6,771 nucleotides of DNA from Thermoplasmata archaeon (lineage in GTDB: Archaea > Thermoplasmatota > Thermoplasmata > UBA10834): positions 2,744-9,514 of the forward strand of contig DUGQ01000158.1 of assembly GCA_013331315.1 (NCBI GenBank), written 5' to 3'. Under the pieces are notes generated by a model. The model ran no database searches. It was not told the DNA's origin and was given only the letters and a program-made list of their open reading frames with translations. Below are positions 1-6,771 of this stretch, one piece after another. Position 1 is the first letter of the stretch, and each line of letters opens with the position of its first letter. The translations under genes and the position numbers were made by a program.

Positions 1-265
1 TCCTCAGATGCTCGCTCCTGATGGTTATCCTCAGATGTTCGCGGGCGACCGCGTCCCCCGGCTGAACCGCCAGGTCGAGGAGGGCTCGCAGGCACAACCT
101 GAGCCGCGAGGCCCTGACCTCGCGTGGGAGCGAGAAATCGGCGATCCTGGTGTACGGGGCCGAGGTGACCTCCGCGGTCCACCGGTCGACTATCTTGTCC
201 GCCTTGGACCTGAGAAAGCCTACTATCTCGTCCCTAAGGGGCAAATCCTTTGAAGCATCGATCAT
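1..265 (-). CDS. Partial CDS (5' end only), possible sensor-domain protein
   Basis: An open frame starts with ATG at 265-263 and runs without a stop to the left edge, giving 88 codons of N-terminus; the rest lies outside the window. It begins MIDASKDLPLRDEIVGFLRS and continues as an amphipathic, helix-rich segment with ADKIVDRW near residues 22-29. Codon use (G/C third positions, AGG, ATA) matches the neighbouring genes, which supports real coding. No other start is possible upstream before an in-frame TAG, so this ATG is the start. The pattern of a short helix, 'FLRSKADKIVDRW' and then further helices weakly resembles the RsbRD_N-type domain at the front of RsbR-like regulators and some histidine kinases. 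This is inference from pattern only: no catalytic domain is visible. It is divergent from the dehydrogenase gene to its right. Confidence 0.72.
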   Translation of the reverse strand, partial: MIDASKDLPLRDEIVGFLRSKADKIVDRWTAEVTSAPYTRIADFSLPREVRASRLRLCLRALLDLAVQPGDAVAREHLRITIRSEHLR

Positions 266-283
266 CGCGTGACTTCCCTGCTT

Positions 284-334
284 CCTCCAGAGAGGGGGCC
301 TCTAGCCTAGCGTAATACGTGGTGGACGAATAAA
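284..334 (-). promoter_or_regulatory. Possible promoter and ribosome-binding site of the left-edge gene
   Basis: On the minus strand a TTTATT box lies at 334-329, which predicts a start of transcription near 306 and a leader of about 40 nt. A GGAGG occurs at 288-284, 18 nt before the ATG at 265, which is long for a Shine-Dalgarno site; a weaker GGGAAG lies closer. The same TTTATTCGT string appears before the zinc-ribbon gene at 4457. The call is weak. Confidence 0.3.
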
Positions 335-397
335 TCCATTTGCCATGATTTCACTTCTCGGAAACGACCACCATGCGTCCAAGTACAGTCGCTGGCA

Positions 398-414
398 CCG
401 ACCAGTCGGACTGG
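398..414. repeat. Overlapping inverted repeats, candidate operator
   Basis: Two perfect short inverted repeats overlap: CCGAC-CA-GTCGG (398-409) and CCAGTC-G-GACTGG (402-414). They sit about 30 bp upstream of the TATA-like box of the dehydrogenase gene and within the 202-bp divergent intergenic region. They could be a binding site for a dimeric regulator or alternative hairpins. No function is proven. Confidence 0.4.
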
Positions 415-441
415 GCCTCATTATCCTTTAGCTCGAATACC

Positions 442-450
442 CTTATATTC
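442..450 (+). promoter_or_regulatory. TATA-like box of the dehydrogenase gene
   Basis: CTTATATTC stands out as AT-rich in a GC-rich region, with its centre about 22 nt before the ATG at 468. Archaeal transcription normally starts about 25 nt downstream of the box centre, so the transcript would have little or no leader at 468, or about 18 nt before the alternative ATG at 489. Confidence 0.55.
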
Positions 451-467
451 CCGCATCCGATAGTGCA

Positions 468-1511
468 ATGCTGGAGTCGTGTAGCGCGATGACCGCACAT
501 CACACTTCGGTTAAGACTCTTCTCCTGACGGGGAAGCAGGTCAAGAAGCTTCTGGTAATGGAGGACGTCCTCGGAGCCGTCGAGGACGCGTTCAAGCACA
601 AGGGATTGGACAAGGTGCAGATGCCGCCCAAGGTCTATCTGTTCTACGAGAAGTTCGACGGGGACCTGAGGACCATGCCCTCGTACGTCGAGGACATGGA
701 CGTCTCCGCGGTGAAGATAGTCAACGTGCACCCTCAGAACGCCAAGAACTACGGCATCAGGACCGTCATGGGGCTGCTTGTCCTGGTCAACCCGCACACG
801 GGCGCCCCGTTGGCGATAATGGACGCCACTCACATCACGGACATGAGGACGGGGGCCGCCAGTGCCATAGCCTCGAAGTACCTGGCGAGGCCCGAGCCAA
901 AGGTGCTGGGGATAATAGGCGCCGGGAACCAGTCGAAGACGCAGATGCTGGCGTTGATCACGCAGTACGGCCGCTTCGACGAGGTGAGGCTGTACGACCT
1001 CTTCCCCGAGAAGTCGAGGGCTACGGCGCGGCAGTTCAGGAGACTCTACAAGGACAGGGTCGGGAAGATCAGGTCCGTCTCGCACGCGAAGGACGCGGTC
1101 ACGGGCTGCGACATAGTCGTCACCGCCACCTCCTCGAGGGCGCCCATAGTCATGGACGAGTGGGTCGACGAGGGCACCCACATCAACTGCATAGGCGCGG
1201 ACGCCCCTGGCAAGCAGGAGCTGGACCACAAGGTGCTGAAGCGCGCACGGGTGATAATAGATGACTGGGAGCAGGCGAGCCACTCGGGTGAGATCAACGT
1301 GCCACTGGCCAAGGGAGAGATCACCAAGGACGACGTCAACGGCGAGATAGGCCGTGTCGTGGCCGGCCTCTCCCCTGGCAGGGAGAACGACTCCGAGATA
1401 ACGGTATTCTGCTCGACTGGACTCGCGGTCCAGGACAGCCTGACGGCGAAGATCGTCTACGACGCGGCCATCAAGAGCAGCATCGGCCGCTCGGTCCAGA
1501 TAGTTCTGTGA
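468..1511 (+). CDS. Alanine dehydrogenase / ornithine cyclodeaminase family protein
   Basis: A 347-residue cytoplasmic NAD(P)-dependent enzyme of the ornithine cyclodeaminase/mu-crystallin superfamily. It most resembles the archaeal alanine dehydrogenase branch (Archaeoglobus type), which interconverts alanine and pyruvate plus ammonia. Visible are QMPPKVYL (51-58), the substrate-site Arg68 in LRTMP, Lys83 in VKIVNVHPQN, MDATHITDMRTGAA (118-131), and a Rossmann loop GAGNQ at 151-155. Asp177 ends the second strand and suits NAD ribose binding. Asp245 in GADAPGKQELD matches the catalytic aspartate. The C-terminal STGLAVQD (316-323) is also typical. Length is close to the family (about 320) plus an N-terminal extension of some 15 residues; ATG 489 would give a start nearer the family norm, but ATG 468 fits the TATA spacing. 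Ornithine cyclodeaminase or another imine reductase role cannot be excluded. It appears to be a single-gene unit, ending 33 bp from the convergent next gene. Confidence 0.93.
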   Translation: MLESCSAMTAHHTSVKTLLLTGKQVKKLLVMEDVLGAVEDAFKHKGLDKVQMPPKVYLFYEKFDGDLRTMPSYVEDMDVSAVKIVNVHPQNAKNYGIRTVMGLLVLVNPHTGAPLAIMDATHITDMRTGAASAIASKYLARPEPKVLGIIGAGNQSKTQMLALITQYGRFDEVRLYDLFPEKSRATARQFRRLYKDRVGKIRSVSHAKDAVTGCDIVVTATSSRAPIVMDEWVDEGTHINCIGADAPGKQELDHKVLKRARVIIDDWEQASHSGEINVPLAKGEITKDDVNGEIGRVVAGLSPGRENDSEITVFCSTGLAVQDSLTAKIVYDAAIKSSIGRSVQIVL

Positions 1512-1544
1512 GACAGCCTGGGAGAATCGATACCCGCCCGCGGC

Positions 1545-3031
<1,487 letters not shown>

Positions 3032-3047
3032 GCCCGGCATCTGGCCG

Positions 3048-3063
3048 CCTGACCACCTGACCA
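3048..3063 (+). repeat. Tandem octamer CCTGACCA x2 upstream of the heliorhodopsin promoter
   Basis: CCTGACCA occurs twice head to tail without a gap (3048-3055 and 3056-3063), ending 12 bp before the TATA-like box at 3076. It is followed by a short CCAG-TT-CTGG inverted repeat (3061-3070). The position just upstream of the box suits an activator site. Chance cannot be excluded. Confidence 0.4.
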
Positions 3064-3075
3064 GTTCTGGACAAG

Positions 3076-3111
3076 TATCTTAAACCGACAAGGGTTTCCA
3101 CGACACAGGTG
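3076..3111 (+). promoter_or_regulatory. Promoter and ribosome-binding site of the heliorhodopsin gene
   Basis: TATCTTAAA at 3076-3084 is a TATA-like box predicting transcription from about 3105. AGGTG at 3107-3111, the first part of AGGTGGGATC (similar to the archaeal Shine-Dalgarno GGAGGTGATCC), lies 8 nt before the ATG at 3120. The gene can therefore be transcribed independently of kae1, with a leader of about 15 nt. Confidence 0.6.
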
Positions 3112-3119
3112 GGATCTAA

Positions 3120-3887
3120 ATGCTTGCGACGGAGGAAGGCAAGTTCAGGAAGTTGAAGAACTTCAACCTAGTGATGGGATTTCTGCACCTCTTCCAGGGA
3201 GCGCTGATACTGTACCTCGCGCCCCCGGCGGAGGGTGAGCTGTGGACCACGTTCCTGCGCGTGGAGGACGGGCAGTTCATGTACGCCAGGGACGTCATCG
3301 CAATGGTGCCCCTGGCGCCGATGATCGCCGCGTTCCTGTTCACGTCCGCGATAGCGCATCTGTCGGTCTCGACATACGCGTACGACTGGTACGTGGGCAA
3401 CTTGAAGAAGGGCATCAACTACGCGAGGTGGTTCGAGTACGCGATCAGCTCGTCGATCATGATCGTGGTCATCGCGATGCTCGTCGGCATATTCGAGCTG
3501 TCGAGCCTGATACTCATATTCGCCCTCAACGCCACGATGAACCTGTTCGGCCTGATGATGGAGCTGCACAACCAGACCACCGAGAAGACGAACTGGACCG
3601 CGTACATTCTCGGCTGTTTCGCGGGGTTCGTGCCGTGGCTCGTGCTCGGCATCTACTTCTTCGGCGCGATCCTGCAGGATGCCGAGAACGTCCCGACCTT
3701 CGTTTACGCCATATTCTTCGTGCTCGCGGCGTTCTTCAACGTGTTCGCGCTGAACATGGTGTTCCAGTACCGCGGCAAGGGGAAGTGGGCGGACTATCTG
3801 TACGGCGAGAAGGTGTACATCATACTCAGCCTGACGGCGAAGTCCACCCTGGCATGGTTCGTGTTCGGCGGGACGTACAGGTTCTAG
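3120..3887 (+). CDS. Heliorhodopsin (type-3 microbial rhodopsin)
   Basis: A complete 255-residue seven-helix retinal protein of the heliorhodopsin family, whose members sit in the membrane inverted relative to other rhodopsins (N-terminus inside) and have long photocycles without proven pumping. Helices run at about 13-35, 58-82, 101-124, 126-148, 158-184, 190-216 and 229-250. Diagnostic residues are His23 and Gln26 in the first helix, His80 in the second, RWFEY with the Schiff-base counterion Glu106, NATMNLFG (137-144), NWTAYILG (158-165) followed by AGFVPW, GKWADYLYGE (221-230), and LSLTAKSTLAW with Ser237, the retinal lysine Lys241 and Trp246. Length matches the family (about 250). Nothing essential is missing, so the protein should bind retinal and respond to light. 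Its gene lies 88 bp after kae1 on the same strand but has its own promoter signals. The cellular function is not established: a sensory role is favoured, and binding partners have been reported in other organisms. No retinal synthesis gene is in the window. Confidence 0.97.
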   Translation: MLATEEGKFRKLKNFNLVMGFLHLFQGALILYLAPPAEGELWTTFLRVEDGQFMYARDVIAMVPLAPMIAAFLFTSAIAHLSVSTYAYDWYVGNLKKGINYARWFEYAISSSIMIVVIAMLVGIFELSSLILIFALNATMNLFGLMMELHNQTTEKTNWTAYILGCFAGFVPWLVLGIYFFGAILQDAENVPTFVYAIFFVLAAFFNVFALNMVFQYRGKGKWADYLYGEKVYIILSLTAKSTLAWFVFGGTYRF

Positions 3888-3932
3888 ACCGGCTGTGAGA
3901 ACCTCCCTAAACCACTTACCTGTTCTTTGGCT

Positions 3933-4457
3933 TCACCCAGCTTCGTCCTTCTCGAATGCCGCCGCGGACTTCGCCGTGAGCACGAGCGCCGGCACCCCGA
4001 AGAAGAACCCCGGCCCGAATATGCTGCACGCCGCTCCGAGCACGGACATCGGGTACGAGACCTTCGCCAGGCTGGAGAGACCGCCGATGATGGCAAGGAC
4101 CGCGAACAGGTACATCATAGACGACACGACCAGCTCCGCGTTCGACGGGCCGGATCCCTCCATGTTTATGACCATCACGAGCATCGTCGAGACGATTCCG
4201 GCCAGTATCGAGAATATCGCGCCGACCAGCAGGGCGTTCACCGCTGACTCCTTGGTCTCCTCGCCCTTCTTCTTCCTGTAGTCGTGACCGCAGTACTGGC
4301 ACGCGTTCGCGTCCCAGCCTATGACCCGCCCACAGTTCACGCAGTGCCTGTTCCTCTGAGCGTCCTGGGTCACCGCTGGGGGAAGCAGCTCGCTCCCGCA
4401 GCCGCCACAGAACTTCATGCCATCCGGATTACCCTGACCGCATTTTGCGCATTTCAC
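3933..4457 (-). CDS. Membrane protein with two N-terminal zinc ribbons
   Basis: A 174-residue protein of unknown function starting at GTG 4457. Two four-cysteine zinc ribbons stand in tandem at the N-terminus (Cys3, Cys6, Cys17, Cys20 and Cys39, Cys42, Cys53, Cys56), followed by a basic linker RKKKGEE (61-67). Hydrophobic segments follow at about 72-97, 108-130 and 133-161, probably three or four helices. The C-terminus is charged (FEKDEAG). The basic linker suggests that the ribbons are cytoplasmic. The start is chosen because it yields the usual M/V-K-C-x-x-C opening and has GGTGATC (4467-4461) just upstream; GTG 4466 would add three residues. The frame stays open far upstream, but that part is antisense-like reading of recJ. 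It lies 53 bp behind recJ and is convergent with the heliorhodopsin gene (45 bp between stops, no clear terminator). A link to the rhodopsin is speculative. Confidence 0.87.
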   Translation of the reverse strand: MKCAKCGQGNPDGMKFCGGCGSELLPPAVTQDAQRNRHCVNCGRVIGWDANACQYCGHDYRKKKGEETKESAVNALLVGAIFSILAGIVSTMLVMVINMEGSGPSNAELVVSSMMYLFAVLAIIGGLSSLAKVSYPMSVLGAACSIFGPGFFFGVPALVLTAKSAAAFEKDEAG

Positions 4458-4460
4458 CCC

Positions 4461-4484
4461 GATCACCCTGCCTACGAATAAACG
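4461..4484 (-). promoter_or_regulatory. Promoter and ribosome-binding site of the zinc-ribbon gene at 4457
   Basis: The minus strand has TTTATTCG within 4484-4475 as a TATA-like box, and GGTGATC at 4467-4461. The latter is a perfect 7-nt match to the archaeal Shine-Dalgarno sequence GGAGGTGATCC and is correctly spaced for GTG 4457. The box lies so close that transcription from it would start near the start codon and exclude the Shine-Dalgarno site, so the two signals probably serve different transcripts (own promoter versus readthrough from recJ). Confidence 0.45.
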
Positions 4485-4510
4485 ACCGAGGTAATGGATT
4501 TTGGGGGGTC

Positions 4511-5854
4511 TCACCCTATTTGCTTCCCCACGAGCGCGTCGATCGACTTGAGGAACTTGTCCTTGCCATCCGAAGGCACGGTGGCTCCTGAGGCCACCGC
4601 GTGGCCTCCGCCGGACCCCTTGACGCCCTCGGCGGCGCGCTTCATGGCCGCGGCGAGGTCGAGCCCCTTGGAGACGAGGTACTTGGTGCCCCTCGCCGAG
4701 ACCTTGACCTTCTTGCCCACGGTCGAGAGCGCGAGCGTCGGCTTCGACTGGTCCAGGATGTACTGCATCGCGAGGCCGCACTCCGCCCCTGCCAGAGAGG
4801 CGTCCTCGGCCTCGAAGAACTGGATGTGCTCGCCCTGCTCGACGCCGTCGGACTCGATGCTCAGCAGCTTCTCCATGAGCTTGCGATTGTACTCCCCTCT
4901 CAGGGCCCTCGCCTCCTCGAGCGCCTCGCGGTCCCCGAGGGAAATCGCCACCCCCAGTGACTCGTGGTCCTGCCGCCCGCAGGCGTTGAGCAGGTCGGCC
5001 AGGTCGGCCGCGCTCAGGTCCATCGAGGGTATCCAACGCACCTCCGTCACGAGCTCCTCGACCGTCTCCGGCCTGCACCCCTGGCCCATGAGGCGGAGGG
5101 AGAGCATTGAGGTGAGCTTCCTCCTGTAGAACTCGTCGAGGGAGCCCAGAGGCGTGTCGGCGTTGACCTTCATCGACTCCAGGAAGGCGGACACGTTCTC
5201 CGGCCTACCGGACAGGCCGACGAAGTACGGGTCGGTCGACTCGGCGATCGCCCTCATGACAGTCGAGCCCTTCAGGTTGAGGCTCTTCTGGGTCTCGACC
5301 AGCTTCTTGTCCGTGGCGCCGTCGAGTATCTGCCTGTTCAGGCCCTTCATCCCGCCCATGTGTTGCCTGTCGCCCACGACGCCCGCCAAGGCGACCGGGG
5401 CCAGGCTCCAGTTGACAGGGTCGAGTGTGATTGCCAGCAGGAGCGCGAGCGAGGACGCGCACACCTCGGTCATGCCATCCATGTCGTGGAAGTGCGGGTT
5501 GACCTGTAGCACCTTCTTGGACTTCCTGACGGGCTTGTGATGGTCCAGGGCGATCACCGTGCCCTCCAAAGACTCCAGGCTCTCGATCTGTCCGGAGCCC
5601 ATGTCGAGGAAGAGCACGGTATCATTGCCCTCCTTCTTGAGGCGCGCCACGAGGGACTCGTCGAACCCCTTCGCCATCGTGAGGTGGAACTTCTTGCCTT
5701 CCGCGGCGAGCGCACCCGCCATGACCGCGCCTGCGGCTATGCCGTCGGCGTCGTAGTGGGACACGATCCTGAGCCGTCCGGCTGACCGGATGGCTCTGCA
5801 CGCGTGCTTAAAAGCGTCGGAAAACTCGGCCGGGAGGGCGACGCTCCCGCTCAT
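4511..5854 (-). CDS. recJ: Archaeal RecJ/GAN-like DHH-family phosphoesterase
   Basis: A 447-residue cytoplasmic single-strand nuclease or phosphoesterase of the DHH-DHHA1 superfamily. Archaeal members act in DNA replication and repair; one, GAN, binds GINS in the replicative helicase. The N-terminal DHH domain shows motif I HYDADG (33-38), motif II LFLDMGSG with Asp84, motif III Asp104-His105-His106, and motif IV Asp162 in GVVGDRQH. After a mid-protein helical region the DHHA1 domain carries GSGGGHAVASGA (413-424), the substrate-binding glycine loop. All metal-binding residues are present, so it should be active. The ATG at 5854 lies 7 nt after the S15 stop, and GTGAT overlapping that stop can serve as Shine-Dalgarno, implying translational coupling. 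Position behind S15 is the conserved archaeal arrangement and supports this assignment over other DHH proteins such as oligoribonucleases, though the exact substrate is inferred. Confidence 0.92.
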   Translation of the reverse strand: MSGSVALPAEFSDAFKHACRAIRSAGRLRIVSHYDADGIAAGAVMAGALAAEGKKFHLTMAKGFDESLVARLKKEGNDTVLFLDMGSGQIESLESLEGTVIALDHHKPVRKSKKVLQVNPHFHDMDGMTEVCASSLALLLAITLDPVNWSLAPVALAGVVGDRQHMGGMKGLNRQILDGATDKKLVETQKSLNLKGSTVMRAIAESTDPYFVGLSGRPENVSAFLESMKVNADTPLGSLDEFYRRKLTSMLSLRLMGQGCRPETVEELVTEVRWIPSMDLSAADLADLLNACGRQDHESLGVAISLGDREALEEARALRGEYNRKLMEKLLSIESDGVEQGEHIQFFEAEDASLAGAECGLAMQYILDQSKPTLALSTVGKKVKVSARGTKYLVSKGLDLAAAMKRAAEGVKGSGGGHAVASGATVPSDGKDKFLKSIDALVGKQIG

Positions 5855-5861
5855 GATGACA

Positions 5862-6317
5862 TCACTCGACTTGCAGGGCTGCCGTGGCGATCGAGTAGCT
5901 CCACCCTTCCGGGAGGATACCCTCGCGCTTGTAGTACTTCACGAGCCTTCGTATCTTGGATTCCACAAGCTGCATCCCACGAATGTTGTGATTGTCCTTC
6001 GGATTGCTCTTGATATGACCGTTCAAACGGACCGCCCGTCTCATGAGGTCGGACAGGTCCTCGGGAAGCTCGACCTTGACGCCCTTCTCCGCGCATATCT
6101 CCTTCATGCTCATGCCCGTCACGAGCCTGACGTTGGGCACGGCGTACTGGTCGCGGAGTACGAGCCCTATCTTCGACATGGAGACGCCCTCTCCAGCCAG
6201 CTTTGCCACTAGGTCCTTCACCTCTGCCGGCGACTGCTGCACCCACTCGGGGGCCTTGTCGACGAGAGGCTTCTTTGAGCCGGAGCGTCCGCGCCGGCTC
6301 GCATGCATCCTTGACAT
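5862..6317 (-). CDS. rps15: Small ribosomal subunit protein S15 (archaeal uS15)
   Basis: A 151-residue protein of the 30S subunit that binds the central domain of 16S rRNA. The archaeal/eukaryotic N-terminal extension is present, opening MSRMHASRRGRSGSKKP, which matches the family's M-x-R-M-H start and so fixes ATG 6317 over the ATG three codons later. The basic N-terminus and a helical region with EVKDLVAKLAGEG (32-44) precede the S15 core: HIKSNPKDNHNIRGMQLVES (101-120), then KIRRLVKYYKREGILPEGW (121-139). Length is normal for archaea. It follows the Nudix gene by 7 nt, with GGAG (6331-6328) 10 nt before the ATG, and precedes recJ by 7 nt. A probable promoter inside the 3' end of the Nudix gene would allow separate high expression. 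Confidence 0.97.
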   Translation of the reverse strand: MSRMHASRRGRSGSKKPLVDKAPEWVQQSPAEVKDLVAKLAGEGVSMSKIGLVLRDQYAVPNVRLVTGMSMKEICAEKGVKVELPEDLSDLMRRAVRLNGHIKSNPKDNHNIRGMQLVESKIRRLVKYYKREGILPEGWSYSIATAALQVE

Positions 6318-6324
6318 CGTGATT

Positions 6325-6753
6325 CTACTCCGATTGAAACGGTTTGGCTTGTGGCGAAGCAGAGGCGCTTATAATATTCCCTCTTTTAAAGCTTTCTACC
6401 ATCCCACGGGCCCTGTCCAGCATCTCCAGGTACTCCACCTCGGGGAACGAGAGCTCACCGGGCAGCTCCCGGAAGAGCTTGACCTCGGCTATCTCGTCCG
6501 AGGGGTGTATCCTGCAGCACCGGGAGTGCGAGAGCCCCACGACGACCGTGCCTCCACCAAGATCGATCTGGCCCACGGGCTCGAACATGAGCCCCGTCTC
6601 CTCCGAGAACTCCCTCGACGCGGCCTCGTCGACCGTCTCGCCGGGCTCCATCCGCCCGCCGGGCATCTCCCACGCCCTCCGTCGATGCCTGACCATGACG
6701 AAATCCTCGTCGGAGAAGGCTATCACATAGACGAACGGCTCCTTCGGGCTCAT
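6325..6753 (-). CDS. Nudix hydrolase
   Basis: A 142-residue cytoplasmic hydrolase of nucleoside-diphosphate-linked substrates. The Nudix box is perfect: Gly33, five residues, Glu39, seven residues, then REFSEETGL (47-55) with the metal-binding Glu51 and Glu52. It is preceded by WEMPGG (28-33), typical of NTP- or NDP-sugar-acting members. The N-terminal strand region (VYVIAFSDEDFVMVRH) and the C-terminal helix (about 104-123) complete a single Nudix domain. The last 20 or so residues (GNIISASASPQAKPFQSE) are low in structure and are encoded over the AT-rich promoter-like stretch before S15. The exact substrate cannot be told; house-cleaning of oxidised or non-canonical nucleotides is one possibility. 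ATG 6753 is supported by GGTGG at 6762-6758. Only 18 bp lie upstream in the window, so its promoter and any earlier operon gene are not visible. Confidence 0.92.
   Translation of the reverse strand: MSPKEPFVYVIAFSDEDFVMVRHRRRAWEMPGGRMEPGETVDEAASREFSEETGLMFEPVGQIDLGGGTVVVGLSHSRCCRIHPSDEIAEVKLFRELPGELSFPEVEYLEMLDRARGMVESFKRGNIISASASPQAKPFQSE
6369..6391 (-). promoter_or_regulatory. Probable internal promoter for S15-recJ
   Basis: Within the 3' end of the Nudix gene, the minus strand has two AT-rich boxes, TTTAAAAG (about 6391-6384) and TATTATAAG (about 6376-6368), standing out from GC-rich surroundings. They would start transcripts near 6362 or 6348, giving S15 a leader of 30-45 nt. This would uncouple ribosomal protein output from the Nudix gene. 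Confidence 0.5.
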
Positions 6754-6771
6754 GGGCCCACCACGAAGGCC

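Noticed and set aside
8..253. Plus-strand frame of 81 codons at the left edge
   Set aside because: It is opposite the partial minus-strand gene, whose codon use is much more like the neighbours; the translation is Arg/Gly/Pro-rich.
345..431. Short plus-strand frame of 28 codons in the 266-467 intergenic region
   Set aside because: No ribosome-binding site, no promoter at the right distance, no recognisable protein; it lies over the candidate operator.
351..1283. Long open frame (310 codons) on the minus strand, antisense to the dehydrogenase gene
   Set aside because: The sense frame has full family motifs; the antisense translation is Arg/Val/His-rich low-complexity sequence typical of GC-rich shadows.
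3032..3119. tRNA or small RNA between kae1 and heliorhodopsin
   Set aside because: The interval has no cloverleaf arms or TPsiC-like box; its contents are explained by promoter signals and the tandem octamer.
3888..3932. Terminator between the convergent heliorhodopsin and zinc-ribbon genes
   Set aside because: No T-run of note or strong hairpin is visible on either strand.
4458..5078. Upstream extension of the zinc-ribbon frame at 4457 to an ATG at 5078
   Set aside because: This part overlaps recJ on the same strand in another frame and is Arg/Gly-rich without motifs; the real protein starts at its first zinc ribbon.

Overview
The window looks like a gene-dense piece of a GC-rich archaeal chromosome. 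Three genes are archaeal informational genes: Kae1 of the KEOPS tRNA-modification complex, a ribosomal protein S15 with the long archaeal N-terminus, and an archaeal RecJ/GAN-type DHH phosphoesterase directly behind S15. AT-rich TATA-like boxes lie about 20-26 nt before several starts, and AGG (Arg) and ATA (Ile) codons are frequent despite the high GC. A euryarchaeal, Thermoplasmatota-like host is my inference: heliorhodopsins are known there and short or absent leaders would fit. No rRNA is present to prove it.

Layout, left to right. (1) Positions 1-265, minus strand: the first 88 codons of a gene that runs off the left edge; its N-terminus weakly recalls the helical N-terminal sensor domain of RsbR-type and some histidine-kinase proteins. 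(2) Positions 266-467: a divergent promoter region with two overlapping inverted repeats. (3) 468-1511, plus: an alanine dehydrogenase/ornithine cyclodeaminase family enzyme. (4) 1545-1922, minus: a small membrane protein with a zinc ribbon at each end. (5) 1923-2047: a divergent promoter region with two GATATC hexamers. (6) 2048-3031, plus: Kae1, not fused to Bud32. (7) 3120-3887, plus: a complete heliorhodopsin with its own TATA-like box, Shine-Dalgarno site and a perfect tandem octamer just upstream. (8) 3933-4457, minus: a second zinc-ribbon membrane protein with two tandem ribbons, convergent with the heliorhodopsin gene. (9) 4511-6753, minus: a tight cluster transcribed in the order Nudix hydrolase, S15, RecJ, with 7-nt gaps and a probable internal promoter before S15.

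How the genes fit together. S15-RecJ is a conserved archaeal pairing, and Kae1 supports universal tRNA t6A modification, so this is mostly housekeeping territory. The heliorhodopsin is the unusual element. It is a light-sensing type-3 rhodopsin of still debated cellular role, placed between Kae1 and a membrane zinc-ribbon protein. It keeps the retinal lysine, the carboxylate counterion and the conserved histidines, so it should form a working photoreceptor. No retinal or carotenoid biosynthesis gene, photolyase, glutamine synthetase or complete two-component system lies in the window, so the chromophore source and output partner must be sought elsewhere or among the two zinc-ribbon proteins. 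I see no mobile element, CRISPR array, tRNA or rRNA.
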